Shown here: piece after piece, positions 7,642-15,422 of the stretch
Numbering within the stretch: position 1 is the first letter of the stretch
How the letters are laid out: each line of letters starts with the position of its first letter
Source of the DNA: G964291335 sp964291335
Lineage (GTDB): Bacteria; Chloroflexota; Dehalococcoidia; Lucifugimonadales; UBA3495
Length of the DNA stretch: 64,000 nucleotides
NCBI GenBank assembly: GCA_964291335.2
Contig: OZ219748.1
Coordinates: 1,488,001-1,552,000, forward strand
Direction: 5' to 3'
Made by a program: the position numbers and the translations under genes
Notes under the pieces: model-generated
What the model was told of the DNA's origin: nothing
The model's database searches: none
What the model saw: only the letters and a program-made list of their open reading frames with translations

Positions 7642-8418
7642 CTAACGGCCCTGCCAATGGGGCTGCCGCTTCTCGGCAAAGGCCCGGGGGCCTTCCCGTG
7701 CGTCCTCGGTGGTCAGCAGCCGGTCGTACAGGTGATAGGTAAGGGCGGAAGCGTCCGGCACTGACATATTAAGCCCCCGATAAGCCAGTTCCTTGAAGCG
7801 CTGCACGGCGAGGGGCGCATTTCCGGCAATTTGCGCCGCCATAGTCATTGTCTCCTCCAGCAGCTGCTCGCCTGGAACCACCCTGTTAACGAAGCCGATT
7901 TCGCAGGCGCGCTGGGCGGTTATGGGCTGGGCGGTCAGGCACAATTCCAGGGTGGCCGCCAGGCCGATTTGTTTGGGCAGGATGACGCCAAAGGGAGGCA
8001 TCAGGCTCCACCTGGTTTCGGTAATGCCCAGCATGGCGTCGGCGGCGGCGATACGCAGGTCGCACATCTGGGCGATCGACCAGCCGCCGGCCAGGGCATA
8101 GCCGTTGATGGCGGCGATCAATGGTTTCCAGGTTTGAGGCCACATATAGGGCCGGTCGGGATACATACTGTCGGCGGCCCGGGCCTGGCGCCCTGCGGCG
8201 TTATCGCTGGCCCGCTCCTTCAGGTCCCGGCCGGCGCAAAAGGCCCGCCCGGCGCCGGTAATAATAGCCACTCGGGCCGCTTCATCCTGGTCGAACCGGG
8301 TAATGGCATCGGCCAGGTCGGCCCGGAACTGCCGGTTGATGGAATTGAGGGAGTCGGGCCGGTTCATTGTAATGGTTACGATGTTGTCGGTTTTTTCGTA
8401 GAGTACGGTATCTGCCAT
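7642..8418 (-). CDS. Enoyl-CoA hydratase/isomerase (crotonase) family protein
   Basis: The protein is 258 residues and opens with the usual VTITMNRPDSLNS signature. The oxyanion-hole motifs are FCAGRDL (60-66) and ALAGGWS (108-114). The first hydratase glutamate (GGGCE in classical enzymes) is Ser114, while the second is kept as Glu134 in GITE. This is the reverse of the crotonase at 2312, which keeps the first and loses the second. One-Glu crotonases are often enoyl-CoA isomerases or other lyases, so plain hydratase activity should not be assumed. The end of the protein (EGPRAFAEKRQPHW) matches the family. It reads with the SDR and LLM genes on the minus strand. Confidence 0.86.
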   Translation of the reverse strand: MADTVLYEKTDNIVTITMNRPDSLNSINRQFRADLADAITRFDQDEAARVAIITGAGRAFCAGRDLKERASDNAAGRQARAADSMYPDRPYMWPQTWKPLIAAINGYALAGGWSIAQMCDLRIAAADAMLGITETRWSLMPPFGVILPKQIGLAATLELCLTAQPITAQRACEIGFVNRVVPGEQLLEETMTMAAQIAGNAPLAVQRFKELAYRGLNMSVPDASALTYHLYDRLLTTEDAREGPRAFAEKRQPHWQGR

Positions 8419-8462
8419 GCCGGTTTGCTCCTTCTTGCTTCTGCCGGGCGGGGCCGGGCTGT

Positions 8463-8801
8463 TCAGGCATAGTGGCCCAGGTAGGTTCCCCCGATAATGT
8501 GCAGGTGGCCGTGGCTTTGGCTTTGCAGCCCGTCGTAGCCAAAATTAGACAGGATGCGAAACCCGTTGGGGCAGAACATGCAACCCAAATCGACGGCGAC
8601 AGTTCCCAGCCGCTGCATCAAGCCGCTGCGCCACATTTCCAGTTGGCTCAGGTGCCGTTTGGGCATGGCCAGCAGCATAACCGGCGTCCAGTCCAGGCGG
8701 TTTACGATGACGATAATATCCTCGTCCAGGTAGCGAACCCGCGCCGGCTCCCGTCCGGCGACAATTTCGCAGAAGACACAATAAGCCCCCTGGCTGGTCA
8801 A
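8463..8801 (-). CDS. HIT-family (histidine triad) nucleotide-binding protein
   Basis: The product is a small histidine-triad protein with the zinc-type N-terminus CVFCEIVAG, the central AMPKRHLSQL region and the C-terminal catalytic triad HGHLHIIGG. Members hydrolyse or transfer nucleotidyl groups. I prefer TTG at 8801 (112 residues) because AGAGGTG lies five bases upstream and the TTGA overlaps the stop of an upstream remnant frame. ATG at 8819 would add six residues but has no ribosome site. HIT and crotonase genes are adjacent on the same strand. Confidence 0.8.
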   Translation of the reverse strand: MTSQGAYCVFCEIVAGREPARVRYLDEDIIVIVNRLDWTPVMLLAMPKRHLSQLEMWRSGLMQRLGTVAVDLGCMFCPNGFRILSNFGYDGLQSQSHGHLHIIGGTYLGHYA

Positions 8802-9115
8802 CGCTTCACCTCTTGCCATGCCTGGGCCGCAGCCGCCGGGGCTGGCAAGCCGTCCGTTGGCCTGCCGGAGCCGGACAGCGCCCCGGCGACGCCCCGGCGG
8901 TGACGGGTACAGCCGCCGGCGTGGGCGAAAGGGCGGTGGGTCAGTAATACCCGGTCAATGTCCCGAAGGGGAAAACCCGGCCCGTCCGGGCTGCGTACCG
9001 GCCTGCCGCCGAAAAGGGTTCCGTCATCGGCGGGGAAAGTTACGCTGCTGACCGCGGCCGGTTCGGCGCTGCCCGGCTGTTTTGCCAGTGAATATAGCCA
9101 GCGCAGGCCGCCTTG
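8798..9115 (-). pseudogene. Truncated coding remnant, weakly metallo-beta-lactamase-like
   Basis: This is an open frame of 105 codons without a start. Its stop (8798-8800) overlaps the TTG start of the HIT gene by TTGA, which is the usual arrangement for coupled genes. Its upstream end runs almost into the IS1 relic that begins at 9135. It includes DIDRVLLTH followed by RPFAHAGG, which resembles the DIDxVLLTHxHxDHxGG motif of metallo-beta-lactamase-fold hydrolases with two metal ligands lost. The homology is a guess from one motif. That it is the tail of a gene damaged near the insertion is inference from context. Confidence 0.3.
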
Positions 9116-9134
9116 TCAACGCAGCCGATTTTGC

Positions 9135-9671
9135 GGTACTCCCAACGGACGTTGGCATTAAATCAAGCCCAGCGGCGGAGAGACCAACGCAACCGAATCC
9201 TCCAGCATCCGCCAGCTCCTGCTGTACCCCCTTCGTCCTCTGATGCAGCCGGTTCAGCTGGCCCTGCAATTGCGAGTGCAGCCCTTCGTTAGCCGCTTCA
9301 GCAACCCCTTGGCCTGACGGGCTTTTTTAACCCGGGAATCGACGGTTCCTTCCTTGCTGCCGGGACGCCCAGGGGCCGGCTGCTGGCGGCCATGCTGCTG
9401 CCTTCAGCATACAGCGCTGCTGCCTGGGCCTTGAGCTGCTCCGGCTGGCAGGGGCGCCCGGTTCCCGGGACGAAGTGGTAGTGGCATTGGCCGCAGCGGC
9501 CGGTCTGCTGGCCGCGGGAATGGCTGTATTGGGGAAGCCAGTTGGAACCTCACCTGGGGCATTGCATTCCGTACCGGTATGCTCCGGGTTGGGCCATGTT
9601 GCTGCCTGCTGGCGGTCTGATTTCCCGGCAAACCCGGTTATCCATTTATACCAACGCATGTTGGGAATGCC
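9135..9671 (-). mobile_element. Internally deleted IS1-family relic (copy A)
   Basis: This is a 537-bp element closely similar to the longer relic at 59049-59892. Imperfect 28-29-bp terminal inverted repeats lie at 9135-9163 and 9644-9671 (core GCGTTGG(C/T)AT(T)AAAT). The left part matches the end of an IS1-type InsB frame (RTKG region) and the right part matches the InsA zinc-ribbon region, but about 300 bp of the transposase middle are missing and the frames are broken. I found no clear target-site duplication. It cannot encode a transposase, so any movement would need one supplied in trans. Confidence 0.7.
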
Positions 9672-9705
9672 GACCGGCCCCAAGGTTTATTTTCCTACGG
9701 TCAGG

Positions 9706-9714
9706 TGTTATTAT
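9706..9714 (+). promoter_or_regulatory. Extended -10 promoter before the L25 gene
   Basis: TGTTATTAT gives a TGN extension plus TATTAT at 9709-9714, about 30 bases before the ATG at 9745. No good -35 is seen. It lies 35 bases beyond the end of the IS1 relic. Confidence 0.4.
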
Positions 9715-9744
9715 TTAAGGCCAAGCTAGGCAGGAGTATTTTTG

Positions 9745-10392
9745 ATGACCACCGAGGCAATCAGGCTGGAAGTGCAACCCCGGGAAATTCTGGGCAAGAA
9801 AGTGAAACAACTAAGGCGGCAGGGTATTGTGCCGGTGCACCTGTACGGGCCTGGCCTGGCTGCCAGGCCTTTGCAGTGCGAACAGAAACTGCTGCTGCGA
9901 ACCCTGGCTCAAGCGGGCAGCGCTAACCCCATCACCCTGGCTGTGCAGGGAGAGGGGGGCGAAAGATTGACTTTTGCCCGGGAAATTCAGTGGAACCCGG
10001 TACGAAGCGAGTTGCTGCACGTGGATTTTCTGGCAGTTTCCGTTACCGACCGGGTGGCTGCTCAGGTGCCGGTTAACCTGGTCGGCGAGTCGCCGGGGGC
10101 GCGGGCCACCGGTGGTTCCGTCGCCCAGGTTCTCTTTATGGTGGAGGTGGAAGCCCTGCCTCTGGAGCTTCCCGGCGAAATTGAGATTGACCTGGTGGAA
10201 TTGGTGGAAACCAACGCCGTAGTAAGAGCCGGGGACTTGCCGCTTCCCGCCAACGTAACCCTGCTTACCGACCCCGAGGCGACGGTGGCGCGGGTTGACG
10301 CTGGTCAGGAAGCAGCGGAGGCTGCCGCAGACGAAGCGGTTCCGGAACCCCCTGGTCAGGAAGATTCCGGGGATGCCGAGGGCGAAAGCTGA
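9745..10392 (+). CDS. rplY: 50S ribosomal protein L25 (general stress protein CTC type)
   Basis: ATG at 9745 follows an AGGAG site. The 215-residue protein is the long CTC form: an N-terminal 5S rRNA-binding L25 domain (about 1-95, with the LGKKVKQLRRQGIVPVHLYGP signature and the FAREIQWNPV-LLHVDF end) and the C-terminal beta domain (about 100-185). An acidic Glu/Asp/Ala-rich tail follows. It binds 5S rRNA in the central protuberance of the large subunit. It is the only ribosomal gene in the window and appears monocistronic. Confidence 0.93.
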   Translation: MTTEAIRLEVQPREILGKKVKQLRRQGIVPVHLYGPGLAARPLQCEQKLLLRTLAQAGSANPITLAVQGEGGERLTFAREIQWNPVRSELLHVDFLAVSVTDRVAAQVPVNLVGESPGARATGGSVAQVLFMVEVEALPLELPGEIEIDLVELVETNAVVRAGDLPLPANVTLLTDPEATVARVDAGQEAAEAAADEAVPEPPGQEDSGDAEGES

Positions 10393-10515
10393 CCTTTGGG
10401 GAAATCGCCCAACCGTTTCCGGCGCCGGTCTCCCGGTTTCTTTCGCTGGCCTCGGTTATAGAATGGGGCCAAGGCAGCAGAGCAGCGGCGTTGGGCAATT
10501 TGGGGAGGCAATGCC

Positions 10516-11283
10516 ATGTACCTGGTATATCTGGGTGAATCGGGAATTACCGGCGCCAGTATCCGTGACCCCCAGCAGCAGCAGCACGTTTTTTCCGGTC
10601 TGGTGGTTCACGAAAGCCAGTTAGTGGCGATGAACGGCGAGTTTAACGCCCTTTGCCGCCGCCATTTTGGCTGCCCCCTGGGTACGGGGGATGCGCCCAG
10701 CGAGCTTAAGCCGTCCGCCGTCTTTCAGGGTTCCGGCTTCTTCAAATCGTGGCGGCCAGCCCGGCGGGCCGAGTTGATTCAGGATTGCCTTAACATCCTG
10801 ATTCGCCGGGAAACGCCGGTGATTATCAGCTATGTGGATAAAAGTCAGTGGGCCCAGGCCCGGGCTGAGGGCAACCATGTCGCTGCCGACTGGAATACTC
10901 CGGCGGAAGCTATTGTCGGCAAGTTTCTGTTTGCCCTCAATATGTTTGTGGATGAGGCAGCTTTGGCTGAGGTTCCCCCGGAACATATAATGGACTCTGC
11001 CGGCCCGATTAAGGACTATACCCTGGTAGTGGCCGAAACCGGCAAGTCGGTAAAGCCGGAGCATATGGCGCGGTTTCTGCATTCAGAGGTAGAAATTCCG
11101 ACGCCGGCAGTGTTGGAAAACTTCTGTTACGTCGGGGCCGACGAATCGGTCTGTACCCAGTTGTCTAACCTGTGCGCCTACTTCGTGCGGCGGTGGTTGC
11201 ACAACCCCGGTGGTTCCCACGGCTACTTCGACGCCCTGCGCGAGGGACGGGTTATCCAGGTGGTCTATCCGGTGCAGTTCTGA
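10516..11283 (+). CDS. DUF3800-like protein with altered acidic motifs
   Basis: ATG at 10516 follows GGGAGG. The 255-residue product starts MYLVYLGESG, which matches the N-terminal strand of DUF3800 proteins (usually Y-x-D-E-S-G), an RNase H-like family often found near mobile or defence genes. Here the first acidic residue is Gly7. The C-terminal motif usually read as Q-L-A-D is QLSN (Asn218). Two acidic positions expected to bind metal are thus lost, so nuclease activity is doubtful. The rest has a plausible alpha/beta layout (TPVIISYVDK, DYTLVVAE). It is a single gene with a terminator after it; function is unknown. Confidence 0.65.
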   Translation: MYLVYLGESGITGASIRDPQQQQHVFSGLVVHESQLVAMNGEFNALCRRHFGCPLGTGDAPSELKPSAVFQGSGFFKSWRPARRAELIQDCLNILIRRETPVIISYVDKSQWAQARAEGNHVAADWNTPAEAIVGKFLFALNMFVDEAALAEVPPEHIMDSAGPIKDYTLVVAETGKSVKPEHMARFLHSEVEIPTPAVLENFCYVGADESVCTQLSNLCAYFVRRWLHNPGGSHGYFDALREGRVIQVVYPVQF

Positions 11284-11328
11284 TGCCCGGCGGAACCCGG
11301 CGGTTCGGGGTTCCCGGGTATTGACCGA

Positions 11329-11350
11329 AAGGCGGGCGAAACCCCGCCTT
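11329..11350. terminator. Bidirectional hairpin between DUF3800-like gene and ABC operon
   Basis: The stem AAGGCGGG / CCCGCCTT (8 bp, six-base loop) sits between the convergent genes ending at 11283 (+) and 11435 (-). A T-containing stretch (TTCAGTTATTTG) follows on the plus strand. Confidence 0.55.
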
Positions 11351-11434
11351 CAGTTATTTGCCGCCTGTCGCAAGCCGCTCCCTTTCCCGGCGGGCGGCAG
11401 GTCGGAGCTTAAGTTTTGCCGCCTATCCCGGTCG

Positions 11435-12307
11435 TTAGTCCAACCGGGTCAGCCGGCGCAGCCAGGCGCTGAGCAAATCCACGCCGATAACCAGCAGCAA
11501 GTACCAGAGAATTATCAGGGCTACCTGGTCGTAATGGAAGAAGCTGAGGTTCAGCCGGAACTCCCGTCCCAGACCGCCGGCGCTGACAAACCCTACCACT
11601 ACGGTAGTGCGTATCACCACCTCCCACCGGTAGAGCAGGTAGGTTATGAAATGGGGCAGGGCCTGGGGTAAAACGGCGTATAGCAGGATTTGCAGGTTGC
11701 CGGCGCCGGCGGAGCGCAAGGCCCGCGCCGGCGCCGGGTCCATGTTTTCCACCACTTCGGCGGCCAGCCGCCCGACAATGCCCAGGTTGTGCAGGCCCAG
11801 GGCAATAGCCCCCGGCAGTATGCCCGGTGAGAGGACAAACACAATCAGCATGGCCCAAACCAGTTCCGGCACCGCCCGGGTGAAGTCGTAAAAGAGGCGA
11901 AGCAGGTAGTAGATGATGGCGCCGGTTCGGGAAGGCGGCCCGCCCAGGGCGCCATTGCTGACGCTGCGGGCCGCCGGCAGAAAAGTCAGCAATGCCCCGG
12001 CGCCGGCAATGACCATGGCCAATATGCTCATCGCCAGGGTGTTGCCGGCCAGCTGGCCGGCAGCCCACCATTGCCCCGGCTGCAGAAAAGCCGGAGGCCC
12101 GGCCAGGTTGACCCCCAGCAGTTGACCAATGAACCGCCCGGCGTTCTGCCAGGTTCCGGCCTGAAACAGTTCCGGAAAGCCGCTGTTCCCCTGCCCGAAT
12201 ATGTAGGCCCAGGCCGCCACGATTAGAGCCAGAAAAAGGCCGGCCGAGGCTCGGGCAAAGGTCCAGGGCCGGCGGCGGCTGATTGCCTCCCGCGCCGCTT
12301 TCATCAT
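11435..12307 (-). CDS. ABC transporter permease, PhnE type (second permease)
   Basis: This 290-residue inner-membrane permease belongs to the binding-protein-dependent family used for phosphonate, phosphite and selenate-like uptake. About six hydrophobic segments are present. The coupling (EAA-type) loop reads EVVENMDPAPARALRSAGAG, where the ATPase should dock. The ATG at 12307 overlaps the TGA of the preceding permease gene (ATGATGA), so the two are translationally coupled and probably form a heterodimeric channel. It is the last gene of the operon that starts at 15067, and a hairpin follows at 11329. Confidence 0.85.
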   Translation of the reverse strand: MMKAAREAISRRRPWTFARASAGLFLALIVAAWAYIFGQGNSGFPELFQAGTWQNAGRFIGQLLGVNLAGPPAFLQPGQWWAAGQLAGNTLAMSILAMVIAGAGALLTFLPAARSVSNGALGGPPSRTGAIIYYLLRLFYDFTRAVPELVWAMLIVFVLSPGILPGAIALGLHNLGIVGRLAAEVVENMDPAPARALRSAGAGNLQILLYAVLPQALPHFITYLLYRWEVVIRTTVVVGFVSAGGLGREFRLNLSFFHYDQVALIILWYLLLVIGVDLLSAWLRRLTRLD

Positions 12308-13104
12308 GACGATACCAGGCTGCGGCGCACCCGGGCGCTCCACCAATCTACCAGGGCCACCAGGGCCAGCAGGGCCAGCAGCAGCGTCCATACCTGGTCG
12401 AAAAGCAAATCGCCCAGGGACAGCTGAATCTCGTAGCCCAACCCCCGAATACCGACAAAGCTCAGAATGGCGGCAGCCCGGATGGCGCACTCAAAACGGT
12501 AAAAGGTGTAGCTGACCAGGTCGGGCAGGCACATCGGCAGGTAACCGAACAGGAGCGTTTGCCAGGAAGAGGCGCCGGCAGAACGCAGCGCCTGGGCCGG
12601 TTCCGCCGGCGCGTCCTGCAGAAACTCGGCGTATATGCGGCCCAGAATGCCGCTGTAGGGCAGGCCCAGGGCCAGGATGGCCGCCAGCGGGGACAGCCCG
12701 ATGGCCGCTACGAATAACACTGCCCAAACCAGTTCGTGGATGGCCCGCAGCCCCCCCAGCAAGAACCGCACGGCGACAATCAGCGGCCGTTGCAGTCGGG
12801 AACGGGAGGAAACCATTACCCCGGAGGCGATAACCCCCAAGGGAAAGCCGATGACCACGGCCACGGTAAGGCCGGCCAGGGCAAAGGCCAGAGTTTGCCA
12901 GGTCGCCCGTACGCAGATGCGCAGAAACGCAACGGACAGGTCGGGCGGGAAAAGGGCCAGCGCAAAGCGTTGAGCCGACTGAACGCCGCCAGTATGGACT
13001 AAAGGGCCGCCCCAATCGACGCTGGCGGCGCTCCAGATGACGGCAGCCAGCAGCAGCAGCGACAGCAGGCGGCGGCTTTCCAGCAGCGACCGAAGCCCCT
13101 TCAT
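12304..13104 (-). CDS. ABC transporter permease, PhnE type (first permease)
   Basis: This is a permease of about 266 residues if ATG at 13104 is used. I chose it because it follows the ATPase stop by 13 bases and has GAGG upstream; an ATG at 13170 would overlap the ATPase gene by 53 bases. It has five to six membrane segments. The docking loop is EFLQDAPAEPAQALRSAGAS, closely paralogous to the loop of the second permease. Together with the other three genes it forms a complete importer for a phosphonate- or selenate-type oxyanion. Confidence 0.83.
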   Translation of the reverse strand: MKGLRSLLESRRLLSLLLLAAVIWSAASVDWGGPLVHTGGVQSAQRFALALFPPDLSVAFLRICVRATWQTLAFALAGLTVAVVIGFPLGVIASGVMVSSRSRLQRPLIVAVRFLLGGLRAIHELVWAVLFVAAIGLSPLAAILALGLPYSGILGRIYAEFLQDAPAEPAQALRSAGASSWQTLLFGYLPMCLPDLVSYTFYRFECAIRAAAILSFVGIRGLGYEIQLSLGDLLFDQVWTLLLALLALVALVDWWSARVRRSLVSS

Positions 13105-13117
13105 CCGCCGGCGCGCC

Positions 13118-14002
13118 TCAAGCCAGGCGCCGGCTGAATTCGTCCATGCCTGGCTGGTAAAGGTCGTCAAGGATAGCCTGGGTCAGCCGGGAAGCCGGCA
13201 AATCGAACTGCTTCACTCCATCCCGCAGGCCAATAACCCGGGAGAAGAAACGCTGCACCAGGTCGGTAGAGTGGATGCTGGCGACCAGAGCCTTTTCAGC
13301 GCCGCGGCCCTTCCCGGTCAGGCCGGTCAGCAAGCGGAGCATTTCCGCAGCCCTGACGGGGTCCAGAGAGGCTACCGGTTCATCGGCCAGAACCAGCCGG
13401 GGCGATTGCACCATCAGGCGCGCAATGGCGACGCGCTGCTGTTCCCCGCCGGAAAGGTGGGAAGTGCGCTCTTGCATTTTGTCGGCTATACCCATTTGGG
13501 ACAGGGCCGCTTCCGCCAGGCCATATTCCTGCGGCCAGAACAGGGACAGGGCCGAGCGGGCGATGCCCCATTGTCCGAAGCGCCCGGCCAGAACGTTATG
13601 CACCACCGGCAATTGCGGCACCAGGTCGTACTGCTGATGAATCAACCCTACCAGGCGGGATAACTCCCGGCGGCGCAGCCCGCGGGCCATTGGACGGCCT
13701 TCAATGGACAAGGAGCCTTTGTCGGGCTGCTCCATACCCGACAACAGGTTCAGCAGCGTGGTTTTACCGCTGCCGCTGGGGCCGGCCAGGGCGACCCGCT
13801 CGCCGGGCTGGATGGTAAAGCTGATGCCTTGCAGGGCCTGCACCCGGGGAAATGCTTTGGATACGCCCTTAACTGCTACCAGAGGCGGCCGGGCGGATTG
13901 CGCCGCGTTCAGCGAAGCCTGCTGGCTGCTCTTCAGTGCTTGTTTATGTTTTACCCGTTCTGCCATTTGCCGCGCCGCCCCGGATACAAGGTCCGGGGCC
14001 AT
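13118..14002 (-). CDS. ABC transporter ATP-binding protein, PhnC type
   Basis: This 294-residue ATPase has Walker A GPSGSGKTT, a Q-loop (LIHQQYDLVPQL, typical of PhnC), the signature LSGGEQQRVAIAR, Walker B LVLADEP and the switch His in ASIHSTDL. The PhnC-type Q-loop and the two PhnE-type permeases point to phosphonate-family transport. About 40 extra residues precede the first strand; ATG at 14002 has AAGGA close upstream, and an internal ATG at 13966 is an alternative. It powers the importer encoded by 11435-15067. Confidence 0.87.
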   Translation of the reverse strand: MAPDLVSGAARQMAERVKHKQALKSSQQASLNAAQSARPPLVAVKGVSKAFPRVQALQGISFTIQPGERVALAGPSGSGKTTLLNLLSGMEQPDKGSLSIEGRPMARGLRRRELSRLVGLIHQQYDLVPQLPVVHNVLAGRFGQWGIARSALSLFWPQEYGLAEAALSQMGIADKMQERTSHLSGGEQQRVAIARLMVQSPRLVLADEPVASLDPVRAAEMLRLLTGLTGKGRGAEKALVASIHSTDLVQRFFSRVIGLRDGVKQFDLPASRLTQAILDDLYQPGMDEFSRRLA

Positions 14003-14161
14003 TTATCCTTACCGAGGTTCTCAAGCGCTTTACCCTGCTTTGGGCTATGTCGTTTCAGCCTGGTCTGAACCGGGTTGGCCGGCACGCCCGGAGGAGGTTC
14101 GGCAAGCCGCAAGTTCAGGAGAGGGTGGGCCAATGCGGCCAATGTTCGGGCGCCGGTTCGG

Positions 14162-15067
14162 CTACCGGATTAAACCCAGGCTGCGAGCAACGTCTTCAAT
14201 CGCCTGGTAGTTGGCATTGTCAGTTTCAATAAACCGTTCCGTGCTGAACAGGCTCAGGATTTCTCCGTGCTCCCGGGGGTTCAGGTTCAGCAGCGCCGAC
14301 CGGAGCTTATCGGTAAAGCCATCTCCGTAAAGTGCGTCCAGGTTAGCCTGCGCGGTCCAATTATAGTCGAAATAGTCGGGGGTAGTGTAAAATTCCTGTG
14401 TCAGGGACGGGTCGGCCCGGCCTTCGGCCACCGCGCGGTTCCAGACGTCTTCGTTAAGGGCGCCCACATCATAAGCGCCGCCTTGCACCAGTTGCCAGGT
14501 TTTGTCGTGGGAACCGGAGTAACTGGGCGGGGCGCGGAAATCGGCGTCCGGGTCAATTCCGGCCTGGGTCAGAAAGTGGCGCGGCATCAGGTGGCCGGAA
14601 GTTGAGCTTTCGCTGCCGAAGGTAAGGGTCAGGCCACTGGCCCGGGTTTTCACATCCTCCAGAGAAGTCAGGTTAAGCTCGGTTCGGCCAATAAATTTGG
14701 AATGAAACCGGGCGTCGTTTTCCCGCTGGGCTATGGCCAGGGCGCCGGGGCGCTGCAAACGGGCCTGCACTCCGGTCAATCCGCCAAAAAAGGCCAGGTG
14801 CAAGTCGCCCTGGGCGAAGGCGGTAACTACCGCAGCGTAATCGGCGCTGGGGACGTATTCCACCGCCACATCCAGTTCCTGGGCCAGGTAGTCGGCAAAA
14901 ATCTGGTATCTCCGGGCCAGCCGGGCCGTATCCTGGTCGGGAATGCCGCCCACCCTGAGTACCGGCTCCGGCTCTGTGCCGCAAGCGGACAGGGCCAGTA
15001 GAATACCGGCAAAGGCCACAAACGGCAGCAGCTTCAATCTGAGATGCAGCAGGTGATGCAGCAACAA
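14162..15067 (-). CDS. PhnD-type substrate-binding lipoprotein, selenate/phosphonate family
   Basis: The 301-residue product has a lipoprotein signal (hydrophobic core, then LSACG with Cys about 29) and the PhnD-type binding fold. Motifs such as RVGGIPDQD, AFFGGLTGVQAR, FGSESSTSGHLMP and SGSHDKTWQLV resemble the subgroup often labelled putative selenate-binding proteins. Phosphonate, phosphite and selenate cannot be told apart by reading alone. The only start in frame is TTG (15067), with GGAG eight bases upstream. It is the first gene of a four-gene operon with the ATPase and two permeases, and an operator-like dyad lies just upstream. Confidence 0.85.
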   Translation of the reverse strand: MLLHHLLHLRLKLLPFVAFAGILLALSACGTEPEPVLRVGGIPDQDTARLARRYQIFADYLAQELDVAVEYVPSADYAAVVTAFAQGDLHLAFFGGLTGVQARLQRPGALAIAQRENDARFHSKFIGRTELNLTSLEDVKTRASGLTLTFGSESSTSGHLMPRHFLTQAGIDPDADFRAPPSYSGSHDKTWQLVQGGAYDVGALNEDVWNRAVAEGRADPSLTQEFYTTPDYFDYNWTAQANLDALYGDGFTDKLRSALLNLNPREHGEILSLFSTERFIETDNANYQAIEDVARSLGLIR

Positions 15068-15092
15068 TTCACGCTCCAGTCAACAGAATCCG

Positions 15093-15106
15093 GGCATAAG
15101 TATGCC
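15093..15106. promoter_or_regulatory. Operator-like dyad GGCATA-AG-TATGCC
   Basis: A perfect 6-bp inverted repeat with a two-base centre lies 26 bases upstream of the start of the binding-protein gene, just before its ribosome site. A repressor binding here would block the operon. No regulator gene is adjacent. Confidence 0.35.
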
Positions 15107-15422
15107 GGGCAATTGGCAAGGGAGGGGCTGCGGGCTGGGGACGATGCGCCGGCCGATGCGGGCAAACGCAGGTTAAGCGTGGCGGGCGCGGGTATAGTTG
15201 ACCGTCCAGGCCGCGCTTGCCGATACTCAAGCATAGCCTGCGCCGGAACCCGGCTTCCCATCACTTATAAAGTTCATATCATAAGCGATTTTAATGCCAC
15301 TTATATACCGTGTCAATGGGCCTCAGTCGCCGGCGGCGATTGTCCGGTTAAGGCGTCCCCTGGCAGACCGGCGCCGGGCAAGGAGGAACCATAAGGCCGG
15401 GGCGGAAAGAGGGAAAAGCCGC
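15107..15422. other. Intergenic region upstream of the PhnD-type operon
   Basis: I see no gene in these 316 bases. An AT-rich patch at about 15259-15315 carries CACTTATA twice and, on the minus strand, a TATGAT that could be a -10 element. No clear -35 was found. Confidence 0.3.

Noticed and set aside
9135..9671. Copy A as the source of an active transposase
   Set aside because: The central catalytic part is deleted and the frames are interrupted.
11284..11434. Possible small RNA gene between convergent units
   Set aside because: Only a terminator hairpin is seen, with no promoter.
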